A stretch of 64,000 nt of DNA, from contig GG745330.1 of the NCBI GenBank assembly GCA_000151295.1, positions 585,225 to 649,224 on the forward strand. Direction: 5' to 3'. The notes beneath the pieces were generated by a model. It saw only the letters and a program-made list of their open reading frames with translations, was not told where the DNA came from and did no database searches. Below, in pieces: positions 21,203-32,700 of the stretch (position 1 is the first letter of the stretch; each line of letters starts with the position of its first letter). The translations under genes were made by a program, and so were the position numbers. The stretch is from Allomyces macrogynus ATCC 38327 (lineage: Eukaryota > Blastocladiomycota > Blastocladiomycetes > Blastocladiales > Blastocladiaceae).

Positions 21203-24200
21203 TTATGCGTAGAACCTATGAAATGACACCAACAAGCGTTAGCGTGAGCCCCACGCGAGATCCAGGCGTGCCAGCTGTAGACGACGTACTTCTTGTTGAT
21301 AAAGTAGATGAGCAAGTTGACGTTGACCGTGACGCTACCGTCAAACAGTTGCGCCTCAGTCTTGTTCTCAAACTGCAGCGCCAGCAGCTCCTCGAGCTTA
21401 ACGGAATCGTGCTCGGCGGCCGAGTAACCGAGCGCGCTGAACGTGCACTCGACATCGAACACGCCCTGCTCATCCGACGACAGCGTGACGTTGAGCCGGT
21501 CGTAGAGCTTGCTCGGTAAACCATCAACCTCGATGGAAACAATGACGCCACGGTCCATGAGCTCCTTGGCCGAGTACTTGAACGACCCAAACTTGGGCAC
21601 CGCCTTGTTCTTGCGCTCGAGCTCGCGTACGTGCCGCGCATGCCGACTGAACGGCATGAGCGTGCGCCGCTTCTTGGACCCGTGGTGCGCCGTGAGCTGC
21701 TGAATGCACGCGTTGATGTAATCCATGTAGGACTTTTCCTGCTCGACCAAGAAGTCGTGCTTGCCCTTGAGCGTGCCGAGCGTGGTCTCAAGTGACGCCT
21801 TTTCAAGCTGCAGCTGCATCCGGCGGCGGTGCTTGCACCGAATATCCTGTACAATCGACGCCATCATCGACGCATACTTGTCGTGCCGCGTCACGAGCGA
21901 CGCCAATTCGAGCCGCGCCATGGCCTCGAGCACGCCGCGCTTGAACAGCGCAAACGACTCGGCGGGCGGCGCGTCCGTGCCGTTGGTGTTGGACGTATTC
22001 ATCGACGCCACCGACGCATAAAGGGATGTCGGGCTGCCCACCGTCATTTCGCGGTACCGCTCCTCCTCGCGGTCGGTCGCAGGGCACTCGAGCAGGTCGA
22101 GCAAGTTGGTCGCGTTCGACTGCACGCGAATCGCCAGCACCAGTTGCTTCTTGGTCGCCACGTAGAGCCGGCGCAGCTCATAGTCGTTGGACTTGTCGGC
22201 GTCGCCTGACCCGGCAAACCGCGGCATCAGCGTGAGCGAGATTTCCGGACCTGTCTTGTCCTGCTGGAACGACGGCGGCGTGCCCAAGAAGTCGAGCACC
22301 TTGCGCAGCGGGTCGTCTGGGTCGCCGCACACTTCCTCCATGTGCTGGTGGATCGTCGCGTGCATCGAAAAGATTTCGTTGGGCGACACGTAAATCACGG
22401 GCTTGGTCGTGCGCGCCGCGTCCGAGTACCCGTCAACGTTGAGCTGCACCTCGGGCGCCGGCACGTTGGTCACTGTTTCCAAAAACTTGAGGAACTGCTG
22501 CGACGCGCGGCGCACGTCGGGTTCGGCAAACTCGAGGTGCGCGTCGAGCTGCTTGCCCGTCGCAATCACGTTGAGCATCTTACTGACCTCGGACAAGTTC
22601 TTGCGGTGCAGCGGCGAGATCGGATCGTGGTAGACGTCAAACGCGTCGGGCGCGACAATGGCCGGGTTCATGTACCGGTAGTAGATGAGGTTGCCGACGA
22701 CGCGCAGCACCTCGGCACGGCCCTCCTTCGGGAACCTCTTGGACAGCGCCTCGAGCAGCTGCTTGGCAATATACCGGATCCCGTACGGCATGCGGCCGAG
22801 CGACGAAATGATCGACTCGAGCATGTCGCTCACGTACTTTTCGAGCGCCTGGTAGTTGGTCTGGAGCCGCTCGCGCGTCTGCGGGTCCTTGATCGCGTCC
22901 TCACGCGACACGTCGTACTTTTTGGTGCTCTTCTTGCCCGTGTTCGACTCCTCTTCCTTGATGAGCAGCTTGTAGACCTGCAGGGGGTCGAGCTCGAGGT
23001 CGAGCGTGCAATCGCACACTCTCTTGACGCACGGCTGCAAGACCGACTGCAGGTACTGGCGGTCCTTGGCGCCACGCACGTACTGCAGCACAATCTTGAT
23101 GAACGCCGGGTTGCCTTGCACGAAATCGCCGAGATGCTCGACGTCCTGGACCTCGAGGTCAATCGCCGAGTTGAGCAGTTTGAGCAGCAAGTACTCTTCG
23201 CGCGCGTTTTGCGCGTACGAGAAGAGCGTCAGGACACACGTCTCGATCAGCCGCTTGACCACGTCGCTCGACCAGTTGCGCATGACCCACAGGAGCCGGG
23301 TCAGGTACTTGGGTTGCGTCTGCAGAAGGTAGAACATGTTCTGGTACGCCTCGAGCCGGTCGCGTGACGTCTTGTCGAGCGACTTCAAGTTGACCTGGAA
23401 CACGGCCGCCGCCTTTTTCATTTCCTCGTCGGACGGCGTCTTCTTGAGCTTCTTGGACGAAATCTTCACCACTTCGTCGAGCGTAATGCGGTTCTTGACG
23501 AGTAGGGCAATCTTGATATCCAAGTCGTTCAAGTGCGCCTCGAGCGACGCGTTCTCGCGAATCTGCTTGACGGCCAGCTCCTTCATGTTCTCGACGGCCA
23601 GTTCTTCCTCGACGTCGCGCACGCCCAAGTCGAGCAAGTGCAAAAACTTGGCCACTACCGGCAGCGGCGGGTTGTCGAGGTTCATGAGACTGCTGTAGGC
23701 CGAGTGCTGCTTCTTGGACTTGAGCCAGGACTGAATCGACACGATCGCGCCCTCGTTCTTGCGGTAAAAGTTGCGGCGCGCGGCATAGTGCTTGCGCGCA
23801 AGGTACCCACGTGCGCGGCTCTGTAGGGCAATGATCGCGTGCACGTTGGCGGCCAGCTGCGCGTCGCGCTCGGCCAAGGCCTTGCGCACAACCGTTCCGC
23901 GCCACGCGGCCTGGATCTTCGTCGCTGCCGGCACGAGCACCTCCTTCTCGCGCTTCTGCCGGGCCACTTCTCGGTCGCGCGCGTCCTGCTCGCGGCGGCG
24001 CTGAAGCTCGCGCGCCTCCTCTTCGGCTCGACGCGCCTCTTCCTCAGCACGGCGCGCCTCCTCCTCGACACGACGCTTCGCGATCACTTCCTCGCGACGC
24101 ACCTCGGCGCGCTTGCGCGCCAAGTGCCGCCGCGCCACGGCCTGGCACTGCACGATCTCGTCCTCGTGCGCGCGCAGGTACTCGAGCCGGCGCTCCTCGT

Positions 24201-25218
24201 CGGTCTGCGGCGCCATTTCCTTTTCGAGTGTCTTGTCGACATTGCCAAACGACGGCATGACAACGCCGGACTTGTCGAGGTTCTCCTGCATGGCCGTGAC
24301 TTCGGCCTCGGTGAAGTCGAGCTTGCCGATCAGGTTCTTGATCTTGGGCGCGGTGCCCTTCTTGGCAAGCAAATGACTGTGGATCGAGGACAATTAGCTT
24401 GATGTACAATGGCAAGACATCGAATCAGTGGCGGAAGCGAGAGGGCACAGACCTCAGGGCATGGATCGCGTAAATGACCTTCGGCACGTTCTTGAGGTCA
24501 TACAAGTCGGTGAGCTCAAACATGAAGCTGGGCGGCAGGCCAACCTTCTTCATGAACTGGAAGCAGTAGTTGATGTTGTCGGAGTGGCGGAACTGCAGCT
24601 TGGGGTCCTGGAGGGTGATCGCGCGTTACATCAGTGCCGGAATCTCGGTAGAGAGAGAGCTGCGTGAACCGAACCGCGACGTACTTCGAAGATCTTGCGA
24701 ACGAGTTCCGGCTCGAACGCGCGTGCGAGCTTGGCGAGCGCGACGCCGTTGCGCAGGCCCTCGTCGAGTGCCGTGACCGGCGGCAGCTCTTCTTGAATGC
24801 ACGCCTCGACCCATCTAGTGAAGAAGAAACGCATCAGTCGCGGTTTTCGTTGCCAGCGGAGCAAAGCAAGCAGGCGCGCGGTCCGTACTGTTTTGCCTCG
24901 CCGATGCGGCACAGGTACTCGTAGGCGGCAATGTTCTTGCGTTTCACGTCCATCCAGCTGCGGTTCTGGTTGGGCGCGCCCGTCGCGTCCTCGGACGCCG
25001 ACGTGGGCAGGTCCACGTCCTTGCCGAGCCGCACGCGGCCGTGAACGCCTATCCCAACCGGATCACGGTCAAATCCGATGTGGGACAGCTCGAGACGGGC
25101 CGAGTACTCGCGACTTACCGTGCACTTGGCTGCCAGCAACGGCGGTCGGGCTCACAAAGACGTTGGAGCCCGACGAGTTTAGCGATCCCGCCGGCGAGAT
25201 CTTTGGGGACGCGGCCAT
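21203..25218 (-). CDS. IQGAP/Rng2-type scaffold (CH, IQ motifs, RasGAP-like)
   Basis: Actomyosin scaffold for cytokinesis and Rho/Cdc42 signalling. Six minus-strand exons give 1214 aa: 25218-25119, 25048-24889, 24814-24685, 24607-24453, 24376-21290, 21215-21203. The N-terminal calponin-homology domain spans the first four junctions (AYEYLCRIGEAKQWVEACIQ, then FRHSDNINYCFQFMKKVGLP). A charged coiled coil follows, then about four IQ motifs (ATKIQAAWRGTVVRKAL, IIALQSRARGYLARKHY), the GAP-related domain (GRMPYGIRYIAKQL, YRYMNPAIVAPDAFD) and the RasGAP C-terminal domain. The last exon is only 13 nt and completes NKKFYA, matching the family's usual C-terminus; reading through the intron would add a spurious tail. 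The GAP domain of IQGAPs normally lacks activity; I did not verify an arginine finger. Confidence 0.93.
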
Positions 25219-26073
25219 GGTTGCGAGGGAGCGGTGCCCGAGCGCGGAGGCAGCAGAGCGGTGGGGAAGTGGAGCGGAGGGGCAGTCGTCGCAGAGAGTG
25301 GTATCTCGTCAATCGGTCAATCGAGCGGGTTATTGGTGCGACAGGCGACCCGGCCAGCGGGTTGCAGCAAGTTGGCAGGGCGGGATCGAGCGCAACGCCG
25401 TGGTGCGATGGAGGACCGAGGAGCGGTTGGAAGAGCAAGGAGCAGTGCACGCCGGATGGTGGTGATCAGGCAGGAAAGGGTGGAGAGAGCGCTGCGGGAG
25501 CGGCAGTGTGGCTGGGAAGACGAGGGAGAGGACAGACGGAGCGGCCGATCGGGTCGGCGGATGCGTTGCGTGGTGGAGGGCAAATGATCACGCAGAATGC
25601 GCCAAGTCTTCCTCTTGATTTATGGCGATGTCGACCGGATGACGGATGTCGCATGCGCGCTCTTCGCGGCTCCCGGCTGCAACGAAAGAACAAAGCCAAA
25701 GGGATGGGAGACGCGGCCGACTATCGTCTCGCACTTTCCAGCGTGTGCTTCGCGTGACTTCGGCGTGCTCTTGCACTTCCGGATTGACGTTGGATCAACC
25801 ACCATCTTGGCCTTGAACTCGCAACAGAACCCTGGCACCAACCGCGCGCTGCAAGAGACGGCAACGAGCACGACTACCGCGCCGAATTTACTTGGCGCAC
25901 AGCGTTCATACGATCAGGAAGCCGTGAACGCCCAGTTCGCCGATTTTCGAAAGCGCCCGCCACCCCGACTTGGACCAACCTGCGCCAGTCCAGCCGCGAT
26001 TGATCCGTGAGCCGCTCGGATTGCTCGGACCACGACCAGCTTCCTTGTCCACCCGCCCTCCCGCCAATCGGCC
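25219..26073. other. Divergent upstream region, IQGAP / uL29m
   Basis: 855 bases between start codons on opposite strands. Open frames exist on both strands but are low complexity or antisense. No gene seen. Confidence 0.55.
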
Positions 26074-26771
26074 ATGTCCTTGTTCCAGCGCACGTTCCAC
26101 CGTCTGCGTCCGAGCGCGCAGCGTTATTCGGCGCAGTGCGTGCGCGGCCTCGAAGAGTTTTTCGAGACCAAGACGAGCGTGCCGACCGAGCAGATCCCGG
26201 CGGGTAGGATCCTCGATTTCGCATAAGAATGTGCCCATTATTGCGGTCGGCCCTGTCGTGGCCAGTTCCGCCCTGGTCGGACCTGCCTGGAGCACACTCG
26301 CGTCCCGAATTCTGATCGAGGTTGGCCGTGACCACCATTGCCGTACCGCGTAGGTCGTGCATGGGAAGCCTCGGAGCTGCGCCAAAAGTCGTTCGAGGAC
26401 CTGCACAAGCTGTGGTACGTGCTGCTCAAGGAGCGCAACCTGCTCGCAACACAAAAACTCGAGGCCAAGCGGCTGAATGTGGAGTTCTTGCACAAGGACC
26501 GCGTCGTCAAGGTACGCTGCTTTGCTTCTCCACTTTGCGACCAATTTCAGGTCAGCGATCAAGTCTGACGAGTGATCTTTTCCCACTGCCGCAGTGCAAG
26601 AAGTCGATGGCGCGCATCAAGGGCGTGCTCACCGAGCGGCAGCTGACGTGGGAGGAGGCGCAAAATGAGGTGGGGCGCCGGATGAACCAGGCCGAGCAGC
26701 AGCACGTCGGCCTGTTGGAGAAGCACCGCAAGGCGGCGGCGCACAAGGGTGGCAAGAAGCGCCAGTCGTAG
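26074..26771 (+). CDS. Mitochondrial large-subunit ribosomal protein uL29m (MRPL47/Mrpl4)
   Basis: Protein of the mitochondrial ribosome near the exit tunnel. Three exons (26074-26203, 26354-26511, 26595-26771) give 154 aa. The N-terminus ([20 protein letters not shown]) is basic and amphipathic, fitting a mitochondrial targeting sequence. The core [20 protein letters not shown] followed by [17 protein letters not shown] is diagnostic of uL29m. The C-terminus is Lys/Gln-rich. Intron 1 is 150 nt, longer than average here. Confidence 0.9.
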
Positions 26772-27165
26772 GCGCGGCCTGGTGGAGTGGTGCTCTTTTA
26801 TTGCTCGGTTTTTGTTATTGCTTGTTCTCCCGCCGTACATCAAACGTAGCCATCGTGATTGATCTGGCCGCCGAGACTGGCAGCTCGGCATGGGCCTGCG
26901 GACAGCAGCACCACTTCCAGTTGGCCACTGGTGATTGTGCGCTCATCGCGCCGTCGTGTGCGCGACTGGACAATACTTTTTTGTCAGCGACACCGAAAAT
27001 GTTCACCAGTCAGGCCCGTTTGCAACGGACATACGTTCCTGCCAGATGGCCCGCCGACCGCCGACGCAGTGAGTCGTCGTTCTGTCCTCCGCTCGTCTGA
27101 TCACTTCCTCTCCCCCGCGCCGTCGTCTCTTTGCACTGCTGCCAGCATCGCGCAACTCCTCGCAA
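26772..27165. other. Intergenic, uL29m 3' end to MAN1/SRC1 promoter
   Basis: 394 bases between two plus-strand genes. A T-rich stretch just after the uL29m stop (26792-26830) suits a 3' end. Nothing else seen. Confidence 0.55.
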
Positions 27166-29589
27166 ATGCTCGGCACCATGATGGACCAGAATCCCTACTG
27201 GCTTGACGGTACCGTTCTGCCCGTGCATCTTCCCTCTCGGTCGTTCGACCTGATCCACCTGACGTGCCGCCCCCCCCCCCCCCCTTCTCTCGTCCAGGCA
27301 GCTTCAATGTCAACAGCGCAACCAAGCAGGATTTGCGCCGGTGGCTCTCGGCGTACGGCGTGCCAATGCCCATGTCGGACTTAAAAAAGGCGGCGCTCAT
27401 CAAGCTGTGGAACGAGCACGGTGCGCCCCACCGCGAGCAGGTGGGCCGGGACTACCACACGCTTCTCGACGCCGCAGGCCTGTCCCCGATTGGCAATGTG
27501 ACGCCCGCGCGACTTCACGACGTGGAAGTCTCAGCGAGTACGCCGCCGCCGCCCGCAGCCGCGGCCATGTTTGCCGGGTCGAACGCGAACGCGGCCAGCG
27601 CCGTGACGCCGAGATGCGTGATCCGCCGTGCGCCGGCCGACCGCGCGCCCTGGTCGGAGGATGACGACGAGGACGACGACGACGACGACGACGACGAGGT
27701 GGAGATCTTGGAAAAGAAGCCAGTTCCCGCCCCGGCGTGTCGTCGTGCTGCCGCTGCAAAAGGTAAACCGACTGTATGTCCCCCCCTCCCCCCCCCACTT
27801 TCCTGCTCCGTCGCTTCGCGAGCGCGCATTCTCATCTCTTGCTCTCGCGCCTTCTTCTCTAGACGAAAGCAGCGCCGCGCAACCACAAGCGTCGTCGTCC
27901 CGCTTCACCGACCCCGGATCCCGCTCCGCCGACTCCGGCACCCGCTCCGCCAGCACCGCCAGTTCCAGCGCCCTTGGGCCGCGCCGTGACGCGTGCCATG
28001 GCGCGTCGGCAGCAGTCGGCGCCAGCACCGCCCGTCGCGCCGGCTATGCCTCCAGCCAAGCGTCCGAAGACGACCAAAATGTGGTCGAAGCCTGCCACCG
28101 CCGCGAGAAAGCCAGCGGCTCCCGCGCCCGCGCCCAAGTCGCGCAAGCGCGCCGTGACCAAGCGCCAGTGACGGCGCTGTCGGCGTCACAATTGCAGGGG
28201 CTCCGTGCTCGTCGTGCACAGCAGGATGCAGCTAATGAAGCCTCTTCCCCCTTCCCTGGTTCGGCGAGCCCCTCCAGTTTGGACGCGATTGTATTTGCGA
28301 AGCCCGCGTCGATTGTGCGCAAGTCCACCATGCAGGCAGCCGCCGCGGCCGCGGCGGCGGGCAAGGGCGCCAAGTCGGCCAAGGCACCTCCCGCACCCAA
28401 ACCAAAGCCCGATCGCCTCGACAAGGGCCTTGGCCTGCTGCGCAAGCTCGTCTACCTCGCCATGTTTGCGGCCATGGCCACCTACTTCTACGCGCGGTAC
28501 CGCGCCGGCTACTGCTCGCACCACGCCGTCGCTATCTATCACGAACCCGACACGGACGGTCAGTCGCTGCCGACGTCGCTTGCTGAGCTCGTCGAGCGAC
28601 TGCGGCCCACGTGCAAACCGTGCCCCGCGCACGCTGTTTGCCAAAACGGCAGCGTGGTGCGGTGCAGCCACGCCGACTACATTTTGCGGCGCACGGGCAC
28701 ATTTGGGCACGAGTACGAGTGCGTGCCCGACACGGCGCGTCGCGTGCAGGTCGACACGCTCGTGGCTCTGACCATGCAGTCGCTGCGCGCGGCGGTCGGC
28801 GAGCGGCTGTGCGCGTCATCGACATTGTCTTCATCCTCCTCCAACACCAACGACGCCGCGTGGATCCCCTTTGAGGACGTGCGCGATCGCGTCATGCCGG
28901 CCCTCACGCACTCACTGCGGTGGTCGCCAGAGCAAACGGCCGTCTACCTGCCGCAAGCGGTCGCCGACCTGCTCTCCGAGACTATCCCTGGCGTGCAGTT
29001 GCGTGGCGACGGCGTGCACGCGCATTCAGACGACCCGGCGCTACTCAGCGACGACGATGAGTTTGAGGGCCAAGTGTGGATTACCGTCACGGACCCGGCG
29101 TTCCCGCTGTCGTGCCGCGTGCGCCGCGAAGCGCGCGCCTGGCTTCTCCAGTGGTGGCCCGCGCTCGCGGGTGCCGCTGCCGTCGGGATCGTGGGTCTGG
29201 TCCTGCGCCGCCGGTACCACCAACGGCTCTGGCGCCGCTTTCAGATCGAGGACTTGACCAACCAGGTGCTCGACTTGCTCATGGAGCAGGACCAGATTGC
29301 GCGCGACGACGCGCAGCAGCAGGAGCCGGCGTTTTTGGGGATTGTCGCGCTGCGCGACTTGTTTGGCAAGGAGCTCGGGAACACGGCCGGGCCGCGGCAG
29401 TGGGAGACGATTTGGGCGGGCGTCGAGGCGAACCTCGCCAAGGACCCGAACGTGCGGCTTATCACGTCCAAGCACCGCGGCGAGATTATGGATAGCTGGC
29501 AGTGGATCGGGTTTAACTCGCTGAAGAAGTTCCAGCGGCGGGCGAAGGGGGGCGCCGCGGGTGCCGCGTCGGATGCCGGTGATGCCTAA
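27166..29589 (+). CDS. MAN1/SRC1-type inner nuclear membrane protein (HeH/LEM domain)
   Basis: Integral inner-nuclear-membrane protein that anchors chromatin and helps nuclear pore and envelope surveillance. Exons: 27166-27208, 27298-27762, 27863-29589; 744 aa. The first junction makes an N-terminal HeH/LEM-like helix pair (NPYWLDGSFNVNSATKQDL, YGVPMPMSDLKKAALIKLWN). An acidic stretch (long Asp run at 27660-27700) precedes a disordered linker. Then come transmembrane segment 1 (LLRKLVYLAMFAAMATYFY), a Cys-containing lumenal domain (CKPCPAHAVCQNG), transmembrane segment 2 (WPALAGAAAVGIVGLVL) and the winged-helix MSC domain. The linker is ambiguous: a second acceptor 7 nt downstream (27870) plus a 71-nt intron (28154-28224) gives a different, Lys/Pro-rich linker with nuclear-signal-like clusters (KRRR, KRPKTTK) and rejoins the same frame. 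Both isoforms are possible. Confidence 0.87.
27270..27284. repeat. Poly-C run in intron 1 of MAN1/SRC1
   Basis: 15 consecutive C residues just before the acceptor at 27297, serving as an unusually C-pure polypyrimidine tract. A second, interrupted C tract lies in the next intron near 27779-27797. Confidence 0.85.
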
Positions 29590-29734
29590 TCGTCAGTTTC
29601 TTGTCGTGCCGTTGCTTGAATGCATTCTTTTGTCTCTTTTCAATACATTGTCGGGTTCGAGGCTGCGGTGCGTTGGTCCTAGTCCAGAGCGAGGGACGCT
29701 TGTTTTGTTGCCACTGGGTGAACGTCATCGTTGC

Positions 29735-32700
29735 TGCACATTTTGGGCCTGCATGCCACGTTCTACCACGACCTAACCTTGCAGCTCACGGAGAAGCGAA
29801 ACATGCTCCTCGACCTCTACGAGCGCAAGTGCATGCTCGTCGACATTTTGATGGACGTGGCACAACCACCGCCAGCAGCTCGGCCAGCAGATTGTCCGAG
29901 TGCATGCTGCACGCCGTGCACTACCAGATCCGCGAGCTCGAGGCGCAGGAGCTGCACTACCTCGGCGTGTTCAACACGGCCGCGACGCGCGGTGGCATGA
30001 ACGATGACCGCGCGTTCAACTTCTACCACGGAGGCGCGCACCCGACGCACATTATGGGATTTGTCGGCGGGCTCGTCGACGTTGTGCACCTACCGGGCCA
30101 TGTGCGGGCCATGGTGCTGGACCTGGAAGTGACCATTCCGCTATCCGACGCGATTCCGGCAAACTTGCTTGAGTATTCGGTGTGGCAACACCTGTTCGGC
30201 CAGTGGCATCAGCTTGACGCGGTGCATTTACAAAACCGCCCGTCCCGCACCCGCTACTCTTCCATTCCGATTTCGCAAGGCGGGACGACACGCTCGACCA
30301 GTTCTTGGATCGCGAGTACCAGAAGGCAAGTGGCTCGCTCGAGAGTCTCGTCCATCCGGTCTTAGGCAGCGTCATGGGACCGACGCCGTTCAACGACCCA
30401 ACGTTTCGCGACAATGGCGTTCTCTACTACAGTCGCTACGCGATATGCCTGCTCGCGTCCCGCCATCTGATGCTGCAGTGGCTCGAGACGCACTATTTGC
30501 GCGAAAGAGTTACAGAGCAGGTGGACGTCCTTGGCGTGACCCCGATGACGTTTGTCCCGGTATTTGGGTCGCTCCCGTTCGACGTATCGCTGAGTGGTGC
30601 GGCAGCGTTGCTTTTCTCGCTTCTCTTCCCCGTCTCCGCATTAATGGCTGACGGTTGACATGCTTTCCGTCTAGGCGCGGCAACTCGAGTACTCGGACGA
30701 CGAGGAGCCCGACCAACGAGTCTCAGGAGGAAAAGCGACGCGCCCTATTTCCCGACGCCGCTCGCCATCTCCGAGTTTGACGAGAATTGAAGCCACATTT
30801 CCATGGAGGACATCCCTTCACTCCATGTACGTTGGCGCGCGAATCGTTGCCGTCGCTCAGTCGCGGTTAATTCTTGTGTATTACGTCTAGGAATGGTGCA
30901 CGAGGGGGCGGCGCGTTCTTGTCGAGGCGCTTCGCCGAAGACAATTTCTTGCCGCGTCATTCCCCAAGGTGCTGATCTGCTAACATTCCTCACCTCCCAG
31001 TTCCAAACGATCGAAAAGTTCGTTCACCTCGCGATATGGGAAACCAACTACGCGACCTTTAACCGTGTCGACGAGCTATTGAAAATGGTGTGCACTTTCG
31101 CGTAAATTGTGCGCCATTATTGGTCGAAAATCACCTGATATCCGTGTTCAGCGGTCGGCGGGAACGGTCTACTCGGGCGGCTTCACGTCGGCTGGATTTG
31201 CGCCTGGTCCGTTCAAGCGCCAGATTCGGCGGCTCATGATGGCCGACTACCAGACCGAGTACGCCCAAGCGCAAACGAGCGTGTTCTCCATTTGGCCCGC
31301 TAAACTCACCAATGATGTGTCATCGTTAGCCAGCAAGCGTTCCCGAACGGCGTCGTTGGCGACACGACCGAGATCAAGGCGCGCTTGGTCAACACGTACA
31401 TGGTGCACATGATCCCGCTCCTCCACCAGCAGTTGAGCCAGATCCAAGTCTTGAAACTCGCTCGGCTGTCGCAGGAACAGCTCCTCGCCCGCCCTGGCAA
31501 CCGTGCCTCGAGCTCCTCGCCAGCCCTGGCAACCGTGCCGCGCTGCTCAACTCCAAGTCGGAGCTCGAGGCAGCTGCGCGCGACGACGCAATCGACACGA
31601 TTGTCGATATCGATCACGGCCAAATTCTACGGCTCTGGATCGCGCCGCAGCCGCTCGAACTCTTGTCGCTGCAAAACCGCATCAAGTTTACCGACTTGGA
31701 GCTCGCATCACCAGGATTGCTGTGCGCGTTTTCCCGGCTCTACCAGAACTACGCGCTGCTCGCTGAAACGATGCGGTTCGGGCACGTGCTTGGCGACGCG
31801 CTCAACGAGCATGGCACCGAGACGGCGAGACAGCTCATGCTCGCCATGAAAAAGGAGAATCTCAACTTCAGGTCGCCGGTGCACATCGACAAGCTCATCA
31901 GCTACCTGTCGATGCGATGGAGCGTGCACGACGACCACACATGGACGATCGAGATCGATACTAGCACGCATTTCGTCATTCGGCGCGAGTTGTTGGCGGA
32001 ATCGGTGCGTCCAAGCTTTCGCCTTGCCTCGCTGCTCACCATTAGGCACTGGGACACTCTCATAGCTGGTCACATTCTCGTCCAAGTTCTTTGCGTGGAA
32101 CCAGCAAAAGTTTCGCGAGATGGACGAATTCTACTCGCAGCTCTTGACGGTCTCGCTCCACCTGCTCGCGCGGCAGCACGCGCTCATTGAAGCGTATGCC
32201 GTCGAGCAAAGCATGATTGTGTCGGTCCGTTTTCTCTGCGATGCATCTTGCAGAACTGATGCCCGCTCCGACTCACCCCATCGCTATCCAACTAGTCATG
32301 TGAGCGCGACGTGCGGCTCGGCGCCGCGATCAAGGCGTCCGTTATTTTCCTGCTGCTGTCGACGCTCTTCGAGCTCAATGAGCTCAAAAAGTCGCGTTTG
32401 CACGACGAGTAACTGATTTGCGCGCGCGAGCGGCAGGGTACGAGGACCTGGTCGCGAAGCTGTTGTCGCAGATCCATATCTCAAGGCGCGGTTCAACGAA
32501 TTCCGCATTTCGTCGATCGAGGAAATGGTTACGGCATTGAACGAGGTCAAGCGCGAGGACCTGCTCGCGTTTGTGCACCGCGAGTTCCGCCCGGAGGCCG
32601 TGCATGTGGGTAACACGATGATTGCGCTGCAAGACGAGATTGACGAGTTGCGCGACGATAACGCCGAGCTCAAGCAGGCTACGTCGAAGCTGAAATCCAT

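Noticed and set aside
22342..23367. 341-codon plus-strand frame
   Set aside because: Exact antisense of the IQGAP GAP-related domain.
28172..28205. Short intron of about 34 nt (GTGACG to TTGCAG) in MAN1/SRC1
   Set aside because: Below the minimum intron size seen elsewhere in this window (about 61 nt).
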